In this document: piece by piece, positions 17,109 to 26,257 of the stretch
How positions within the stretch are numbered: position 1 is the stretch's first letter
How the letters are laid out: each line of letters starts with the position of its first letter
Assembly: GCA_963823215.1 (NCBI GenBank)
Contig: CAWGKT010000017.1
Location: 186,001 to 250,000 of the forward strand
Direction: 5' to 3'
Length of the DNA: 64,000 nucleotides
Source: CAIWHR01 sp963823215
Lineage (GTDB): Bacteria; Pseudomonadota; Gammaproteobacteria; Burkholderiales; Casimicrobiaceae
The notes under the pieces: model-generated
The model's database searches: none
Told to the model about the DNA's origin: nothing
What the model saw: the letters and a program-made list of their open reading frames with translations, nothing else
Position numbers and translations under genes: made by a program

Positions 17109-18548
17109 TCACGGCGCGATATAGGCGGTCTTGACCGTCGTGTAGAACTCCGCAGCGTAGCGCCCCTGCTCGCGCGGGCCGTAGCTCGAGCCTTTGCGCC
17201 CGCCGAAGGGCACGTGGTAGTCGACGCCGGCGGTCGGCAGATTTACCATCACCATCCCCGCCTGCGCTTGCCGCTTGAAGTGCGCCGCGTGCTTCAACGA
17301 CGTGGTCACGATGCCCGTGCACAGGCCGAACTCGGTGTCGTTGGCGAGCGCCAGCGCCTCGTCGTAGTCCTTGGCGCGGATCACGCAGGCGACGGGCCCG
17401 AAAATCTCCTCGCGCGCGATGCGCATGCCGTTGTCGGCCGCGGTGAAAAGCGCGGGCGACAGGTAATAGCCTTCCTTATCCCGCGTGAGCCGCTCGCCGC
17501 CTGCGACCACCCGCGCGCCCTCGCTCTTGCCGATCTCGATGTAGCGCAGGTCCTGCTCGAGCTGACTCGTGTCGACGACGGGACCGATGTCGGTCCCCGG
17601 CGCCAGCGCGTCGTCGACCTTGAGCGATTTCAGCTTGTCGGTCATCGCCGCGACGAAACGGTCGTGGATGCCCGCGGTGACGATGAGGCGCGACGAGGCC
17701 GTGCAGCGCTGGCCGGTCGAGTAGTAAGCGCCTTGGATCGCGGCGTTGACGGCGGTCGGCAGATCGGCGTCGTCGAGCACGACGAGCGGGTTCTTGCCGC
17801 CCATCTCCAGCTGCACCTTCGCCATCCGCGCGACGGCCTTGGCCGCGATCGCCCGACCGGTGCCAACGGAACCGGTGAAGCTCAGCGCGGCGACGCCGGG
17901 GTCGTTCACCAGCACCTCGCCGACGATCGAGCCGCGTCCCATCACCAGATTGAATACGCCGGCGGGAATGCCCGCCCGGGCCAGGATGTCCGCCAGCGCC
18001 CACGCGCAGCCAGGCACGAGGTCCGCGGGCTTCATCACCACGGTGTTGCCGTAGGCGAGCGCCGGCGCGATCTTCCACGCCGGGATCGCGATCGGGAAAT
18101 TCCACGGCGTGATGAGGCCGACGACGCCGACCGGCTCGCGCGTCACCTCGACGTCGATGCCGGGCCGCACCGACGGCACCTTGTCGCCGGTCAGGCGCAG
18201 CACTTCGCCGGCGAAGAACTTGAAGATGTGCCCGGCGCGCGCGGCTTCGCCGATGCCCTCGGGCAGCGTCTTGCCTTCCTCGCGCGACAGCAGGCGCCCG
18301 AGCTCGTCCTTGCGCGCGAGGAGTTCGGTGCCCACGCGGTCGAGGATGATGGAGCGCTCCTGGATCGAGCCCGCCGCCCACCCGGGAAAGGCCTGTCCCG
18401 CGGCCGCGATGGCGGCGCGCGTCTGCGCCGCGTCCGCGTGCGCGTATTCGCCGATCACGTCGCGCACGTCGGACGGATTGCGGTTGGCGGTGGCCGAGGC
18501 GCCGGCGACCCATTCGCCGCCGATGAGATTCTTGTGCAGGTCAGGCAT
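17109..18548 (-). CDS. NAD(P)+-dependent aldehyde dehydrogenase, 2-oxoglutarate-semialdehyde type
   Basis: 479 residues. Classical ALDH with TPWNFP (148-153), FTGSVGTG (224-231), catalytic Glu248 in LEMGGKNP and nucleophile Cys282 in GQRCTAS. The C-terminal GGRKGSSYGPREQG stretch is typical of 2-oxoglutarate-semialdehyde and 5-oxovalerate/succinate-semialdehyde dehydrogenases. It lies 33 bp downstream of the FAH-type 2-keto-3-deoxy-pentonate dehydratase-like gene, whose product would be 2-oxoglutarate semialdehyde. The two together make the last steps of a Weimberg-type route into the TCA cycle. Start ATG 18548. No indels. Confidence 0.88.
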   Translation of the reverse strand: MPDLHKNLIGGEWVAGASATANRNPSDVRDVIGEYAHADAAQTRAAIAAAGQAFPGWAAGSIQERSIILDRVGTELLARKDELGRLLSREEGKTLPEGIGEAARAGHIFKFFAGEVLRLTGDKVPSVRPGIDVEVTREPVGVVGLITPWNFPIAIPAWKIAPALAYGNTVVMKPADLVPGCAWALADILARAGIPAGVFNLVMGRGSIVGEVLVNDPGVAALSFTGSVGTGRAIAAKAVARMAKVQLEMGGKNPLVVLDDADLPTAVNAAIQGAYYSTGQRCTASSRLIVTAGIHDRFVAAMTDKLKSLKVDDALAPGTDIGPVVDTSQLEQDLRYIEIGKSEGARVVAGGERLTRDKEGYYLSPALFTAADNGMRIAREEIFGPVACVIRAKDYDEALALANDTEFGLCTGIVTTSLKHAAHFKRQAQAGMVMVNLPTAGVDYHVPFGGRKGSSYGPREQGRYAAEFYTTVKTAYIAP

Positions 18549-18581
18549 CGCAGGTTTCCGTTCTGAGTGAGTTGGGGAGCG

Positions 18582-19770
18582 TCAAAGCAGTCCGCGCCGC
18601 GCGAGATTGCCCATCAGCGCGCCGGTGCCGAACGTCCACGGCGCAATCTTGTCGGTGTGCTTGACGCGATTGACGAGCGCGCCGAGCTTCGGCGTCGCGA
18701 TGGTGACGATGTCGCCGACGGCGTGGGTGAAGCCCTGGCCCGGGCCGAAGCGATCCTTGGTCGGCGCAAACATCGTCCCGAGGAAGAGCACGAGCCCGTC
18801 CGGATATTGATGGTTGGGACCGATGGCGTGACCGACGAGATCGAGCGGGTCGCGGCTGATCAACGCCATCGAGCTGGCGCCTTCGAGCGTGAACCCTTCG
18901 GGACCGTCGACGCGCATCGCGAGCTCGCAGCGGCGCACGTCGTCGATGCCGAACGTCTCGTCGAACAGACGGATGAACGGCCCGATCGCGCACGAGGCGT
19001 TGTTGTCCTTGGCCTTGCCAAGCAGGAGCGCGCTGCGTCCCTCGAAGTCGCGCAGGTTGACGTCGTTGCCGAGCGTCGCGCCGACGGTGCGGCCGCGGCT
19101 GTTCACCGCGAGCACGATTTCCGGCTCCGGGTTGTTCCACTCCGACTTGGGATGGATCCCGATCTCGGCACCGGGGCCGACCGCCGACATCGGCTGCGCT
19201 TTCGTGAAGATCTCCGCATCCGGCCCGATGCCGACCTCGAGGTACTGCGACCACGCGCCCGCGGCGACCAGCGCGTCCTTCACGGCGAGCGCCTCGTTGG
19301 ATCCCGGACGCACGCGCGCGAGGTCGTCGCCGATCAGCGCGACGAGCGACCGGCGCACTGCCTCGGCCTTCGCCGGATCGCCGCGCGCCTGTTCCTCGAT
19401 CACGCGCTCCAGCGTGCTTGCGACAAAGGTCACGCCGGCGGCCTTGACCGCCTGCAGGTCGCACGGGGCGAGGAAGCTCGGCTGGCGGTCATCGCACTCG
19501 GCGGCGGCCGAATTCGCGAGCACGTCGGCGAGGGCACCCGATGCGCGGCAGGGCGCCGGCGCGGCGAATGGCCCCCACCGGATCGTCGAGCTCGAGGAGC
19601 GCGCTCGCCGTCGCGGCCACGCGCGACAGATCGTGGACGTCGCTCGGCGTGATGAGCACGAGTGCCGGGCCGCCGGCAGCGGGCAGCCACGCGCGCCCCA
19701 CCAGCATTGCCCGGTCGCTATCGTGCGGGAGGCAGTTCGCGGCGTTCAGGCGTTCGCGCAGGGATTTCAT
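18582..19770 (-). CDS. FAH-family 2-keto-3-deoxy-pentonate dehydratase-like (XylX type), frameshifted near 19538
   Basis: Two frames together encode a normal ~395-residue protein. From ATG 19770 about 77 residues are read (MKSLRERLNAANCLPHDSDR, then LVLITPSDVHDLSR), then the frame shifts at a GGG run (minus strand, 19539-19537), and the remaining ~318 residues continue to the stop. Removing one G restores continuity. The C-terminal FAH domain has PEPEIVLAV metal ligands and GNDVNLRDFEGRSALLLGKAKD-like core sequence (~20-residue signature around 19020-19080). Length and architecture fit the 2-keto-3-deoxy-D-xylonate/L-arabinonate dehydratase group (Caulobacter XylX), which forms 2-oxoglutarate semialdehyde for the ALDH downstream. 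No pentose dehydrogenase, lactonase or aldonate dehydratase is nearby. Confidence 0.78.
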
Positions 19771-19913
19771 GGTGGGCACCAACAAGGCATCGCTGTCGAC
19801 GATTATAGGGCTTTGTCGCCGGACATGGCCGACCGGATTCGTCGCCCGGCCCGGCGTTTTGCTGCATACTTGCGCGCGGTGGCGCCGACGCACACCTCCA
19901 GAGGTCGACTGAC

Positions 19914-20888
19914 ATGCCGGACAACCCGCAGCATCGCACAGACGTTCTCTTTCCCGAGATCGACCCCTACGCGGCGGGCCGGATCGATGTCGATACGCGG
20001 CACACGCTGTATTGGGAAACCTGCGGCAACCCCAAAGGCGTGCCGGTCGTGTTCCTGCACGGCGGACCGGGCGGGGGCTGCCTGCCGCACCACCGCCGCT
20101 ACTTCGACCCGGCGTTCTGGCGCATCGCGCTCTTCGACCAGCGCGGCGCGGGACGTTCGGCGCCGCTGGCGGAACTCGCCGACAACACGACGCACCACCT
20201 CGTCGCCGATCTCGAGCAGCTGCGCCGCCATCTCGGCATCACGCAGTGGCTGCTTTTCGGCGGCTCCTGGGGATCGACGCTCGCGCTCGCTTACGCCGAA
20301 GCCCACCCGATGCGCTGCCTCGGGCTCGTGTTGCGCGGAATATTTCTCGCGCGCCCCTCCGAGATCGACTGGTTCATGCACGGCATGCGCCACACCTTTC
20401 CCGAGGCCTGGCACGCCTTCTCCGAGTTCCTGCCGGTCCGCGAGCGCGATGACCTCCTGCGCAGCTACTATCGCCGGCTGACCCATCCGGATCCGGCCGT
20501 GCACATGCCCGCGGCGCATGCGTGGGATCGTTACGAAGGCGCGTGCTCGAGGCTGCTGCCGTCGGCCGACCCGCTGCCGAAGTTCGACCGCGACGCCTCC
20601 GCGCTCGCCATCGCGCGGATCGAGGCGCATTACTTCGTCCACCAGGCGTTCCTCGGCGCCGACGAACTCCTCGCTAATGTCGGCCGGATTCGCCACCTGT
20701 CCTGCACGATCGTCCAGGGCCGCTACGACGTCATCTGCCCGCCCGTGACCGCCGACGAGCTTGCTCGCGCGTGGCCGGAGGCCGAATACATCGTCGTCCC
20801 GGACGCGGGTCACTCCATTCGCGAGCCCGGGATCACGCAGGAACTGGTTGCGGCGATGCTGCGGATGCAGGCGCGTCTGGGGCGCTAG
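19914..20888 (+). CDS. pip: Proline iminopeptidase (prolyl aminopeptidase)
   Basis: 324 residues, alpha/beta hydrolase of peptidase family S33. Oxyanion segment HGGPGGG (49-55), nucleophile elbow GGSWGS (Ser118), Asp272 in GRYDVICPP and His300 in DAGHS form the triad, and DQRGAGRS near 75 is the family marker. It releases N-terminal proline from peptides in the cytoplasm. ATG 19914 gives the usual family length. Divergent from the XylX-like gene (143 bp between starts); its stop overlaps the convergent yceI stop by two bases. Very close to the textbook family sequence. Confidence 0.95.
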   Translation: MPDNPQHRTDVLFPEIDPYAAGRIDVDTRHTLYWETCGNPKGVPVVFLHGGPGGGCLPHHRRYFDPAFWRIALFDQRGAGRSAPLAELADNTTHHLVADLEQLRRHLGITQWLLFGGSWGSTLALAYAEAHPMRCLGLVLRGIFLARPSEIDWFMHGMRHTFPEAWHAFSEFLPVRERDDLLRSYYRRLTHPDPAVHMPAAHAWDRYEGACSRLLPSADPLPKFDRDASALAIARIEAHYFVHQAFLGADELLANVGRIRHLSCTIVQGRYDVICPPVTADELARAWPEAEYIVVPDAGHSIREPGITQELVAAMLRMQARLGR

Positions 20889-21541
20889 GGTCCCTCGGGA
20901 CGGGTCGCCGGCCGGGGCACGGATCGGCCCTGCGACGCCTTGCCCGCCCCGGTGTCTCCGACGCGCAGTGCTGTCACCTCGAACTGCAGCTCCACTTCGT
21001 CGCCGATCAGCGGATACGCGAAGTCCATGCCGAACGCGCGGCGCGAAATGCGTCCCGTCACCGTCGCGCCGCAAGCCTCTCGTCCGTCGTCGGGACGGAT
21101 CGCGCATTCGACGCGAGTCACGTCGAGTCGCACCGGGCGCGTCACGCCGCGCAGCGTCAGGTCCCCTTCAACGCCGACGAGCCGTGCACCCTCGTAGGAA
21201 ACGTGCGTCGATCGAAAACGCAGCCGGGGAAATCGCTGCACGTCAAACATGACTTCGCTGCGGACAAAGGCATCGCGCAGGTCCCAGCCCATGTCGACGG
21301 ACTCGGTGTCGATGGCGAGGTCGATGCGCTCGACCTTCTGCTGCGCGTCCACACCGATGGCGCCCGACGTGCGCCCGAATCGCCCGTGCGCCGTGGCAAT
21401 CCCGAGATACGCCACGGCGAACCGGGCGCGGGTAAGGTCGGCGTCCACCAGAAACGTGGCCGGGTCGGCCCGCGCGCCGCCACTCGCGGCGAGCCACGCC
21501 GCCAGGGCGAGCAGCGCCACGGTTCGCAAGGGTGGCCTCAC
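20885..21541 (-). CDS. YceI-family exported lipid-binding protein (first copy)
   Basis: 218 residues with a ~25-residue Sec signal (MRPPLRTVALLALAAWLAAS, cleavage after ARA) and a YceI beta-barrel (~28-195). YceI family lipocalin-like barrels bind polyisoprenoid or quinone-like lipids in the periplasm. Last gene of a leftward operon cybB-yceI-yceI: this copy follows the second YceI gene by 60 bp. The ~20-residue C-terminal tail is proline-rich. The association with cytochrome b561 is a common arrangement in proteobacteria and suggests periplasmic quinone handling. Confidence 0.88.
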   Translation of the reverse strand: MRPPLRTVALLALAAWLAASGGARADPATFLVDADLTRARFAVAYLGIATAHGRFGRTSGAIGVDAQQKVERIDLAIDTESVDMGWDLRDAFVRSEVMFDVQRFPRLRFRSTHVSYEGARLVGVEGDLTLRGVTRPVRLDVTRVECAIRPDDGREACGATVTGRISRRAFGMDFAYPLIGDEVELQFEVTALRVGDTGAGKASQGRSVPRPATRPEGP

Positions 21542-21601
21542 CCGTCACCTCGCCGGAGGCTCGTCACGGCTCTGCCGTCCGCGCCGAACGGCCTTCCGTC
21601 A

Positions 21602-22169
21602 TCACCGCGCCGGCGGCAGCACCATGCGGACGCGCACGGTGACGTCGTTCGCGATGGTGTCGGTGTCCGCCCACATGCCATCGCCGACCTTGAAATCGAG
21701 GCGCCTGACCTTGAACTCGCCCTCGGCGACGCTGTTGCCCGCGGCGTCGCGCTTGAGCGTCACCGGCACGACGACATCCTGCGCGAGGCCTTTCAACGAC
21801 AACGTGCCGGCGATCTCGTACCGATCGCCGCCGAGACTCTTGATGCCGGTCGACGCAAACTTCGCGACCGGGAACTTCGCCGTGTCGAACCACGACGGCC
21901 GCCGGACCTCGGCTTCGGACTCCTCACTCGCGAGATCGATGCTGGCGAGGTCGATCTCGAAGCCCGCCGCCGAATGCGCGAGATCGCCAGGGCGAAAGTC
22001 GACGCTGGCCTGCCAGCGGCGGAACCGGCCTTCGACGTTGACGCCCATCTGCTTCGATACGAAGCGGATCTCGCTCTTGTCGATCAGCACGCCCTGCGCC
22101 GAGGCGCCGCCGGCTGCCGCCAGCAGCATCGCCGCGAGGGGAGGAATGAACGAACGGCAACGTCTTCAT
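21602..22169 (-). CDS. YceI-family exported protein (second copy), frameshifted in the signal peptide
   Basis: ATG 22169 overlaps the cytochrome b561 stop as ATGA. It encodes MKTLPFVHSSP, then the frame breaks at a four-base G run on the plus strand (22138-22141). One base fewer gives MKTLPFVHSSPLAAMLLAAA, a normal signal peptide leading into the 175-residue YceI reading that starts at 22129. The mature barrel (VLIDKSEIRFVSKQMGVNVE onward) is intact, including the PSWFDTAKFP segment. Without the correction, translation from 22129 would still give a protein but with a poor signal. Likely function is lipid/isoprenoid binding in the periplasm, with its sister gene downstream. Confidence 0.83.
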
Positions 22170-22729
22170 GGCGTCAAATCCGGTTGCCGGCGCGGCAGGA
22201 ACGGCAGCATCCGCCGGAGCACGTCATCGCGGTCGACCCAATGATGCTTCAACGCCGCGCCCGCATGCAAAGTGACCAGTGCGAGCAGCGCATAGTTCAA
22301 GGTGCCGTGCACGGCCTTGAGGACATTGGCGAGGGCCTTGTCCTTGGGCACCAGGTCCGGCAGCGGGACAAGCCCGAGGTAGACGACCTGCACCCCCGCG
22401 GCGGAACTGTAGATCCAGCCCGACAGCGGAATGACGAGCATCAATGCGTAGAGGAGCGCGTGCGCGGCGGAGGCGGCACGGCGCTGCCATGCCGGCATCG
22501 TCTCCGGTGCCGGCGGAGGATGCGCGACGCGCCACGCGAGCCTCATCACGGCCAGCAGGAAGACCGTGATGCCGATCCACTTGTGATAGCCGTAGAGGCG
22601 CAGCGTCTGCGGGCTGAGCGGCAGATCCTGCAGCGAGACGCCCAGCGCGAACCCGCACAGGATCAGCACGCCCGCGAGCCAGTGCAACACTATCGCGGTC
22701 GACGTGTACGCGGTGCCGTTGCTTGCCAT
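22166..22729 (-). CDS. cybB: Cytochrome b561 (CybB family)
   Basis: 187 residues with four membrane helices. The b-type heme histidines appear in VLHWLAG (~residue 16), YGYHKWIG (~48), the AAHALLYALM helix and the VHGTLNYALLALVTLHAG helix. This diheme membrane protein oxidises quinol. ATG 22729 is chosen because MASNGTAYTSTAIVLHW matches the short family N-terminus; the longer open frame upstream is unrelated. It is translationally coupled (ATGA) to the downstream yceI gene and diverges from bioA across a 117-bp region with a strong inverted repeat. Confidence 0.92.
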   Translation of the reverse strand: MASNGTAYTSTAIVLHWLAGVLILCGFALGVSLQDLPLSPQTLRLYGYHKWIGITVFLLAVMRLAWRVAHPPPAPETMPAWQRRAASAAHALLYALMLVIPLSGWIYSSAAGVQVVYLGLVPLPDLVPKDKALANVLKAVHGTLNYALLALVTLHAGAALKHHWVDRDDVLRRMLPFLPRRQPDLTP

Positions 22730-22770
22730 CGGGCGATTCTGGTCTGCGGCCCAACGGGCGGTCAAGCTTC

Positions 22771-22799
22771 CGCCGCACCGTGCGATGCACGGTGCGGCG
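22771..22799. promoter_or_regulatory. Perfect 13-bp inverted repeat with 3-nt loop between cybB and bioA
   Basis: CGCCGCACCGTGC and GCACGGTGCGGCG flank the loop GAT. It sits 41 bp upstream of cybB and 48 bp upstream of bioA, just before a TATAAT box. It has no T-run and does not look like the known BirA operator, so an unidentified operator or a structural cruciform is more likely than a terminator. Confidence 0.6.
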
Positions 22800-22820
22800 A
22801 GCGCCCGGCAGGTCCGCCGG

Positions 22821-22826
22821 TATAAT
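22821..22826 (+). promoter_or_regulatory. -10 box (TATAAT) for bioA-dacB
   Basis: A perfect TATAAT 20 bp upstream of the bioA ATG, giving a leader of only about 15 nt. No clear -35 is visible; the strong inverted repeat ends 21 bp upstream. Confidence 0.45.
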
Positions 22827-22846
22827 CGGTTCGTCACGCGCCATCC

Positions 22847-24222
22847 ATGAGAGAAACACCCGCTCGGAACTTTTATTCCCCGCCCGACGGGGCATCGCTC
22901 GCCGGGCCGTCCGCCAATGGCGACTGGCTCGAGCGGAGCCGGCGCGCCGTCTGGCATCCGTGCACGCAGATGAAGCTGCACGAATCGCTGCCGCTCGTTC
23001 CCATCGCCCGCGGCGACGGTGCATGGCTCTACGACTTCGACGGGCGTCGCTACCTCGATGCGGTGAGCTCCTGGTGGGTGAATCTGTTCGGGCACGCGCA
23101 TCCGCGCATCAACGCCGCGATCGCCGCGCAGCTCGGGGAACTCGAGCACGTGATCCTCGCCGGATTCACTCACCGACCGGTGATCGAGCTCGCGGAACGC
23201 CTCGCCGCGCTTGCGCCGGGGAACCTCGGTCACGCATTCTTCGGCTCCGACGGCGCGTCCGCGACCGAAATCGCTCTCAAAATGGCCTTCCATTACTGGA
23301 CGAACCGCGGCCGACCCGGAAAGACGGTCTTTCTCTCGGTCGCCGGCGGCTACCACGGCGAGACGCTCGGCGCGCTCGCCGTGACCGACGTTCCCGTTTT
23401 CCGCGATGCCTACGCGCCGCTGCTCCAGCGCAACATGACAGTGCCCACGCCGGACGCGCGCGGCGCCGGGCCGGGCGAGACAGCGCACGACGTCGCCGAG
23501 CGCGCGGCGGACGCGCTCGCCGCGCACCTTGGCGCGCACCACGCATCGATTGCCGCGTTCATCGTCGAGCCGCTGGTGCAGGGCGCGGCGGGCATGGCGA
23601 TGCACGACCCCCACTACCTCGCGCGGGCGCGCGAGCTCTGCACGCGCCACGACGTGCTGCTGATCGCCGACGAGATCATGACGGGCTTCGGCCGCACCGG
23701 GACGCTGTTTGCGTGCGAGCAGGCAGGAATTGCGCCGGATCTCCTCTGCCTGTCGAAGGGCATCACCGGCGGCTATCTGCCGCTATCCTGCGTGCTGTCG
23801 ACCGATGCGCGTCTTCGCCGCGTTCTACGCCGACGACGTCGGCGCGCGGCTTCCTGCACTCGCACTCGTACACCGGGAACGCACTCGCCTGCCGCGCCGC
23901 GCTCGCGGTGCTCGACATCTTTCGCGACGACGACGTGCTTGCCGCGAATCGCACCAAGGCCGCACGCTGGACGGCGCTCGCGGCGTCGCTCGCGTCCCAT
24001 CCGAAGGTCTGCAATTTCCGGCAGCGGGGCATGATCTGGGCCTTCGATGTCGAGACGGATCGCGCCGATTTCGCGCGCTGGTGCTTCGCCCAAGGCCTGA
24101 CGCGCGAGATCCTGCTGCGGCCGATCGGCCGCACCGTCTATTTCATGCCGCCCTACGTCGTGACCGACGACGAGTTCGCGCTGCTGGTCACGCGGACGAG
24201 CGAGATCCTGGATGTGGCGTAA
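22847..24222 (+). CDS. bioA: Adenosylmethionine-8-amino-7-oxononanoate aminotransferase BioA, two frameshifts
   Basis: Class-III PLP aminotransferase of biotin synthesis, converting KAPA to DAPA with SAM as amino donor. Marks include VWHPCTQM (~35-42), SSWWVNLFGHAHP (~73-85), GSDGASATEIALKMA, ADEIMTGFGRTG and the PLP-lysine region LCLSKGITGGYLPLS. Two +1 insertions, near 23805-23811 and 23838-23846, shift the frame after LSTDA. Reading across them restores VFAAFYADDV, then ARGFLHSHSYTGNALACRAA and the normal C-terminus ending at 24222, about 458 residues. The last 11 bp overlap dacB. Biotin partners bioB, bioD and bioF are not nearby. Confidence 0.88.
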
Positions 24223-25684
24223 GGAGCCGGAGCGTCACGTCTTTCGCTCAACAGGGCGCGCGCTCGCGCTGGCGCTGCTCGTTGCCGGCGCTGCGGGCAC
24301 CGTCGCAGCGGCACTGCCGGGTCCGGTCGGACGGATGTTCGTCTTTGCGGGCGTGCCACTCGACGCGGTCGGCGTCGTCGTACAGGACGTGACGAAAGGC
24401 CAGCCGCTCTTCGCCCAGCACCCCGAGCGACCGCGCAACCCCGCATCGGTGATGAAACTGGTGACGACGTTCGCCGCGCTCGAGCTGCTCGGCCCCGACT
24501 ACCGTTGGCAGACCGATGCCTACCTGGGCGGCCCCCTCGACAATGGCGTTCTGCACGGCGACCTGATTCTCAAGGGTCGCGGAGACCCCAAGATCACCGT
24601 CGAGCAATGGCAGGCCTTCATGGGGGCGCTCCGCGCGCACGGGCTGTCCGCGATCGATGGCGACCTCGTTCTCGACCGTTCGCACTTCGCGTCCGCCGCG
24701 CACGACCCCGCCGCCTTCGACGGCGAGCCGCAGAAGCCCTACAACGTCGGACCCGACGCGCTGCTCGTCAATTTCAAGACGGTCAGGTTCGCCTTCGCGC
24801 CGAGCGCGTCTGCCGACGCGGTCGACCTCAAGGTCGAGCCACTGTTCGCGAGCGTCAGCGTCGGAGCCCCGCCCCATCTGGCCGCCGGCGAGTGCGGCGA
24901 CTGGCGCGCCATCGTGGGCGCGACGTTTGTCGACCGCGGCGCGCGCGCGGAAGCCGCCTTCGTCGGTCGCTATCCCGCGGCCTGCGGCGAACGCGAATGG
25001 TGGGTTTCCCTGCTCGACCACCCGGCGTACGTCCACGGCATGTTCGACTCGTATTTCCGCGCGGCGGGAGGACGTTTCGCCGGCGGCTGGAAGAGCGGGA
25101 TCGCACCCGCCGGTGCGCGGCCATTCGCCACGCTGGAGTCGCCGCCGCTGTGGGACATCGTCCGCGACGTCAACAAGCTGTCGAACAACGTGATGGCGCG
25201 GCAGCTGTTCCTGACGCTCGCCACGACGATCGCGCCCCCGCCCGCGACGACGGCTCACGCGAAGGAAGCCGTGCAGCAGTGGCTCGTGCGCCGCAAGCTC
25301 GCATTGCCGGGCCTCGTGCTCGAAAATGGCTCGGGCTTGTCGCGGCGCGAGCGGATCAGCGCGGGCGGCCTCGCGCGGCTCCTGCTCGCCGCCGATGCCA
25401 GCGCAGTGCGCGAGGAGTTCGCGAGCTCGCTTGCGGTCGCGGCGATGGATGGCACCCTGCAGCGGCGGTTCCAGAACGGCAGCGTCGCCGGCCAGGCGCT
25501 GCTGAAGACCGGGACGCTCGAAGGCGTGCGCGCGATCGCGGGCTACGTAATCGACGCCGAGGGTCGGCGCTTCGTCGTCGTCGCGATCGTCAACCATGCG
25601 AACGCCGACAAGACGCAGGCCGCCCTCGAGTTCCTGGTCCAGTGGGTCTATCGCAACGGCGCCGGCTGGACGCCAACGCGTTAG
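24212..25684 (+). CDS. dacB: D-alanyl-D-alanine carboxypeptidase/endopeptidase (PBP4, DacB)
   Basis: 490 residues, peptidase family S13. Signal anchor/peptide ~15-34, then the penicillin-binding domain with SxxK in NPASVMKL (Ser79, Lys82), SxN in KLSNNVMARQ and KTG in LLKTGTLEG (~425). The large insert between the first two motifs is typical of PBP4. It trims or cleaves peptidoglycan cross-links in the periplasm. ATG 24212 overlaps the bioA 3' end by 11 bp, implying translational coupling. Confidence 0.94.
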   Translation: MWRKEPERHVFRSTGRALALALLVAGAAGTVAAALPGPVGRMFVFAGVPLDAVGVVVQDVTKGQPLFAQHPERPRNPASVMKLVTTFAALELLGPDYRWQTDAYLGGPLDNGVLHGDLILKGRGDPKITVEQWQAFMGALRAHGLSAIDGDLVLDRSHFASAAHDPAAFDGEPQKPYNVGPDALLVNFKTVRFAFAPSASADAVDLKVEPLFASVSVGAPPHLAAGECGDWRAIVGATFVDRGARAEAAFVGRYPAACGEREWWVSLLDHPAYVHGMFDSYFRAAGGRFAGGWKSGIAPAGARPFATLESPPLWDIVRDVNKLSNNVMARQLFLTLATTIAPPPATTAHAKEAVQQWLVRRKLALPGLVLENGSGLSRRERISAGGLARLLLAADASAVREEFASSLAVAAMDGTLQRRFQNGSVAGQALLKTGTLEGVRAIAGYVIDAEGRRFVVVAIVNHANADKTQAALEFLVQWVYRNGAGWTPTR

Positions 25685-25739
25685 CGCGCAAAAGCGCCGC
25701 AACGGGAACCCATTGCCGGTCCGCGGACCGTCCGGCGCG

Positions 25740-26162
25740 TCACAGCCCCGGCATCGGCCTGCTTTCCTTGAACACGAGATAGCCGCGGATCACCCGGTAG
25801 ATCACCCAGATCGAGGCGACGGCCCAGATCAGAAGCGCGATCGGTATGCCGATCAGGATGATGCCAAGCACCAGCAGCACGAGGGCCCCCACCACGCCCC
25901 AGAGAAACGAATACCAGAACGTCCGGATGAGCCAGGTGAAGTGCGACGCGACCCACGTGCCCTGCGCGTCGCCGCGCTTCACGTACGCGACGATGAGGCC
26001 CGCGATGCCCACGATGCCCATCAACGGCGCGACCGCCGGGAATCCCGATGAAACCAGCGCCACCACCGCCGCGGCGCCAAAGAGTGCGTACGCGAGCAAA
26101 GCCGCGGATACCGGCGGTTCGGCAGCGGCGGTACCGGCGTTTGGGGCGGGGAAGTCGGCCAT
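25740..26162 (-). CDS. Small four-helix membrane protein (DUF4870-like)
   Basis: 140 residues. A short Pro/Ala-rich N-terminus is followed by four hydrophobic segments (~20-40, 43-61, 80-110, 112-128). The pattern with SHFTWLIRTFWYSFLW in the middle and IALLIWAVASIWVIYRVIRG near the end resembles the DUF4870 group of small inner-membrane proteins, whose function is unknown. Convergent with dacB (56 bp between stops) and upstream of the cupin gene's 3' end. Confidence 0.72.
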   Translation of the reverse strand: MADFPAPNAGTAAAEPPVSAALLAYALFGAAAVVALVSSGFPAVAPLMGIVGIAGLIVAYVKRGDAQGTWVASHFTWLIRTFWYSFLWGVVGALVLLVLGIILIGIPIALLIWAVASIWVIYRVIRGYLVFKESRPMPGL

Positions 26163-26257
26163 GGCGTCAATCCTTGCGCAGCGCGACCCAGATGGCCGCA
26201 GCCGGGAATATGCGGGCGCCTGCGGCGGAAATCAACACCTGCCGCCGCCCTGCCGCC

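Noticed and set aside
22723..24222. Long continuous plus-strand frame of 499 codons starting upstream of bioA
   Set aside because: Only its last ~125 codons are bioA sequence; the rest is the wrong frame of the same gene. It appears continuous because of two +1 insertions.
25715..25740. Terminator hairpin between dacB and the small membrane-protein gene
   Set aside because: GGTCCGCGGACC is a 12-bp palindrome but has no loop and no T-run on either strand.
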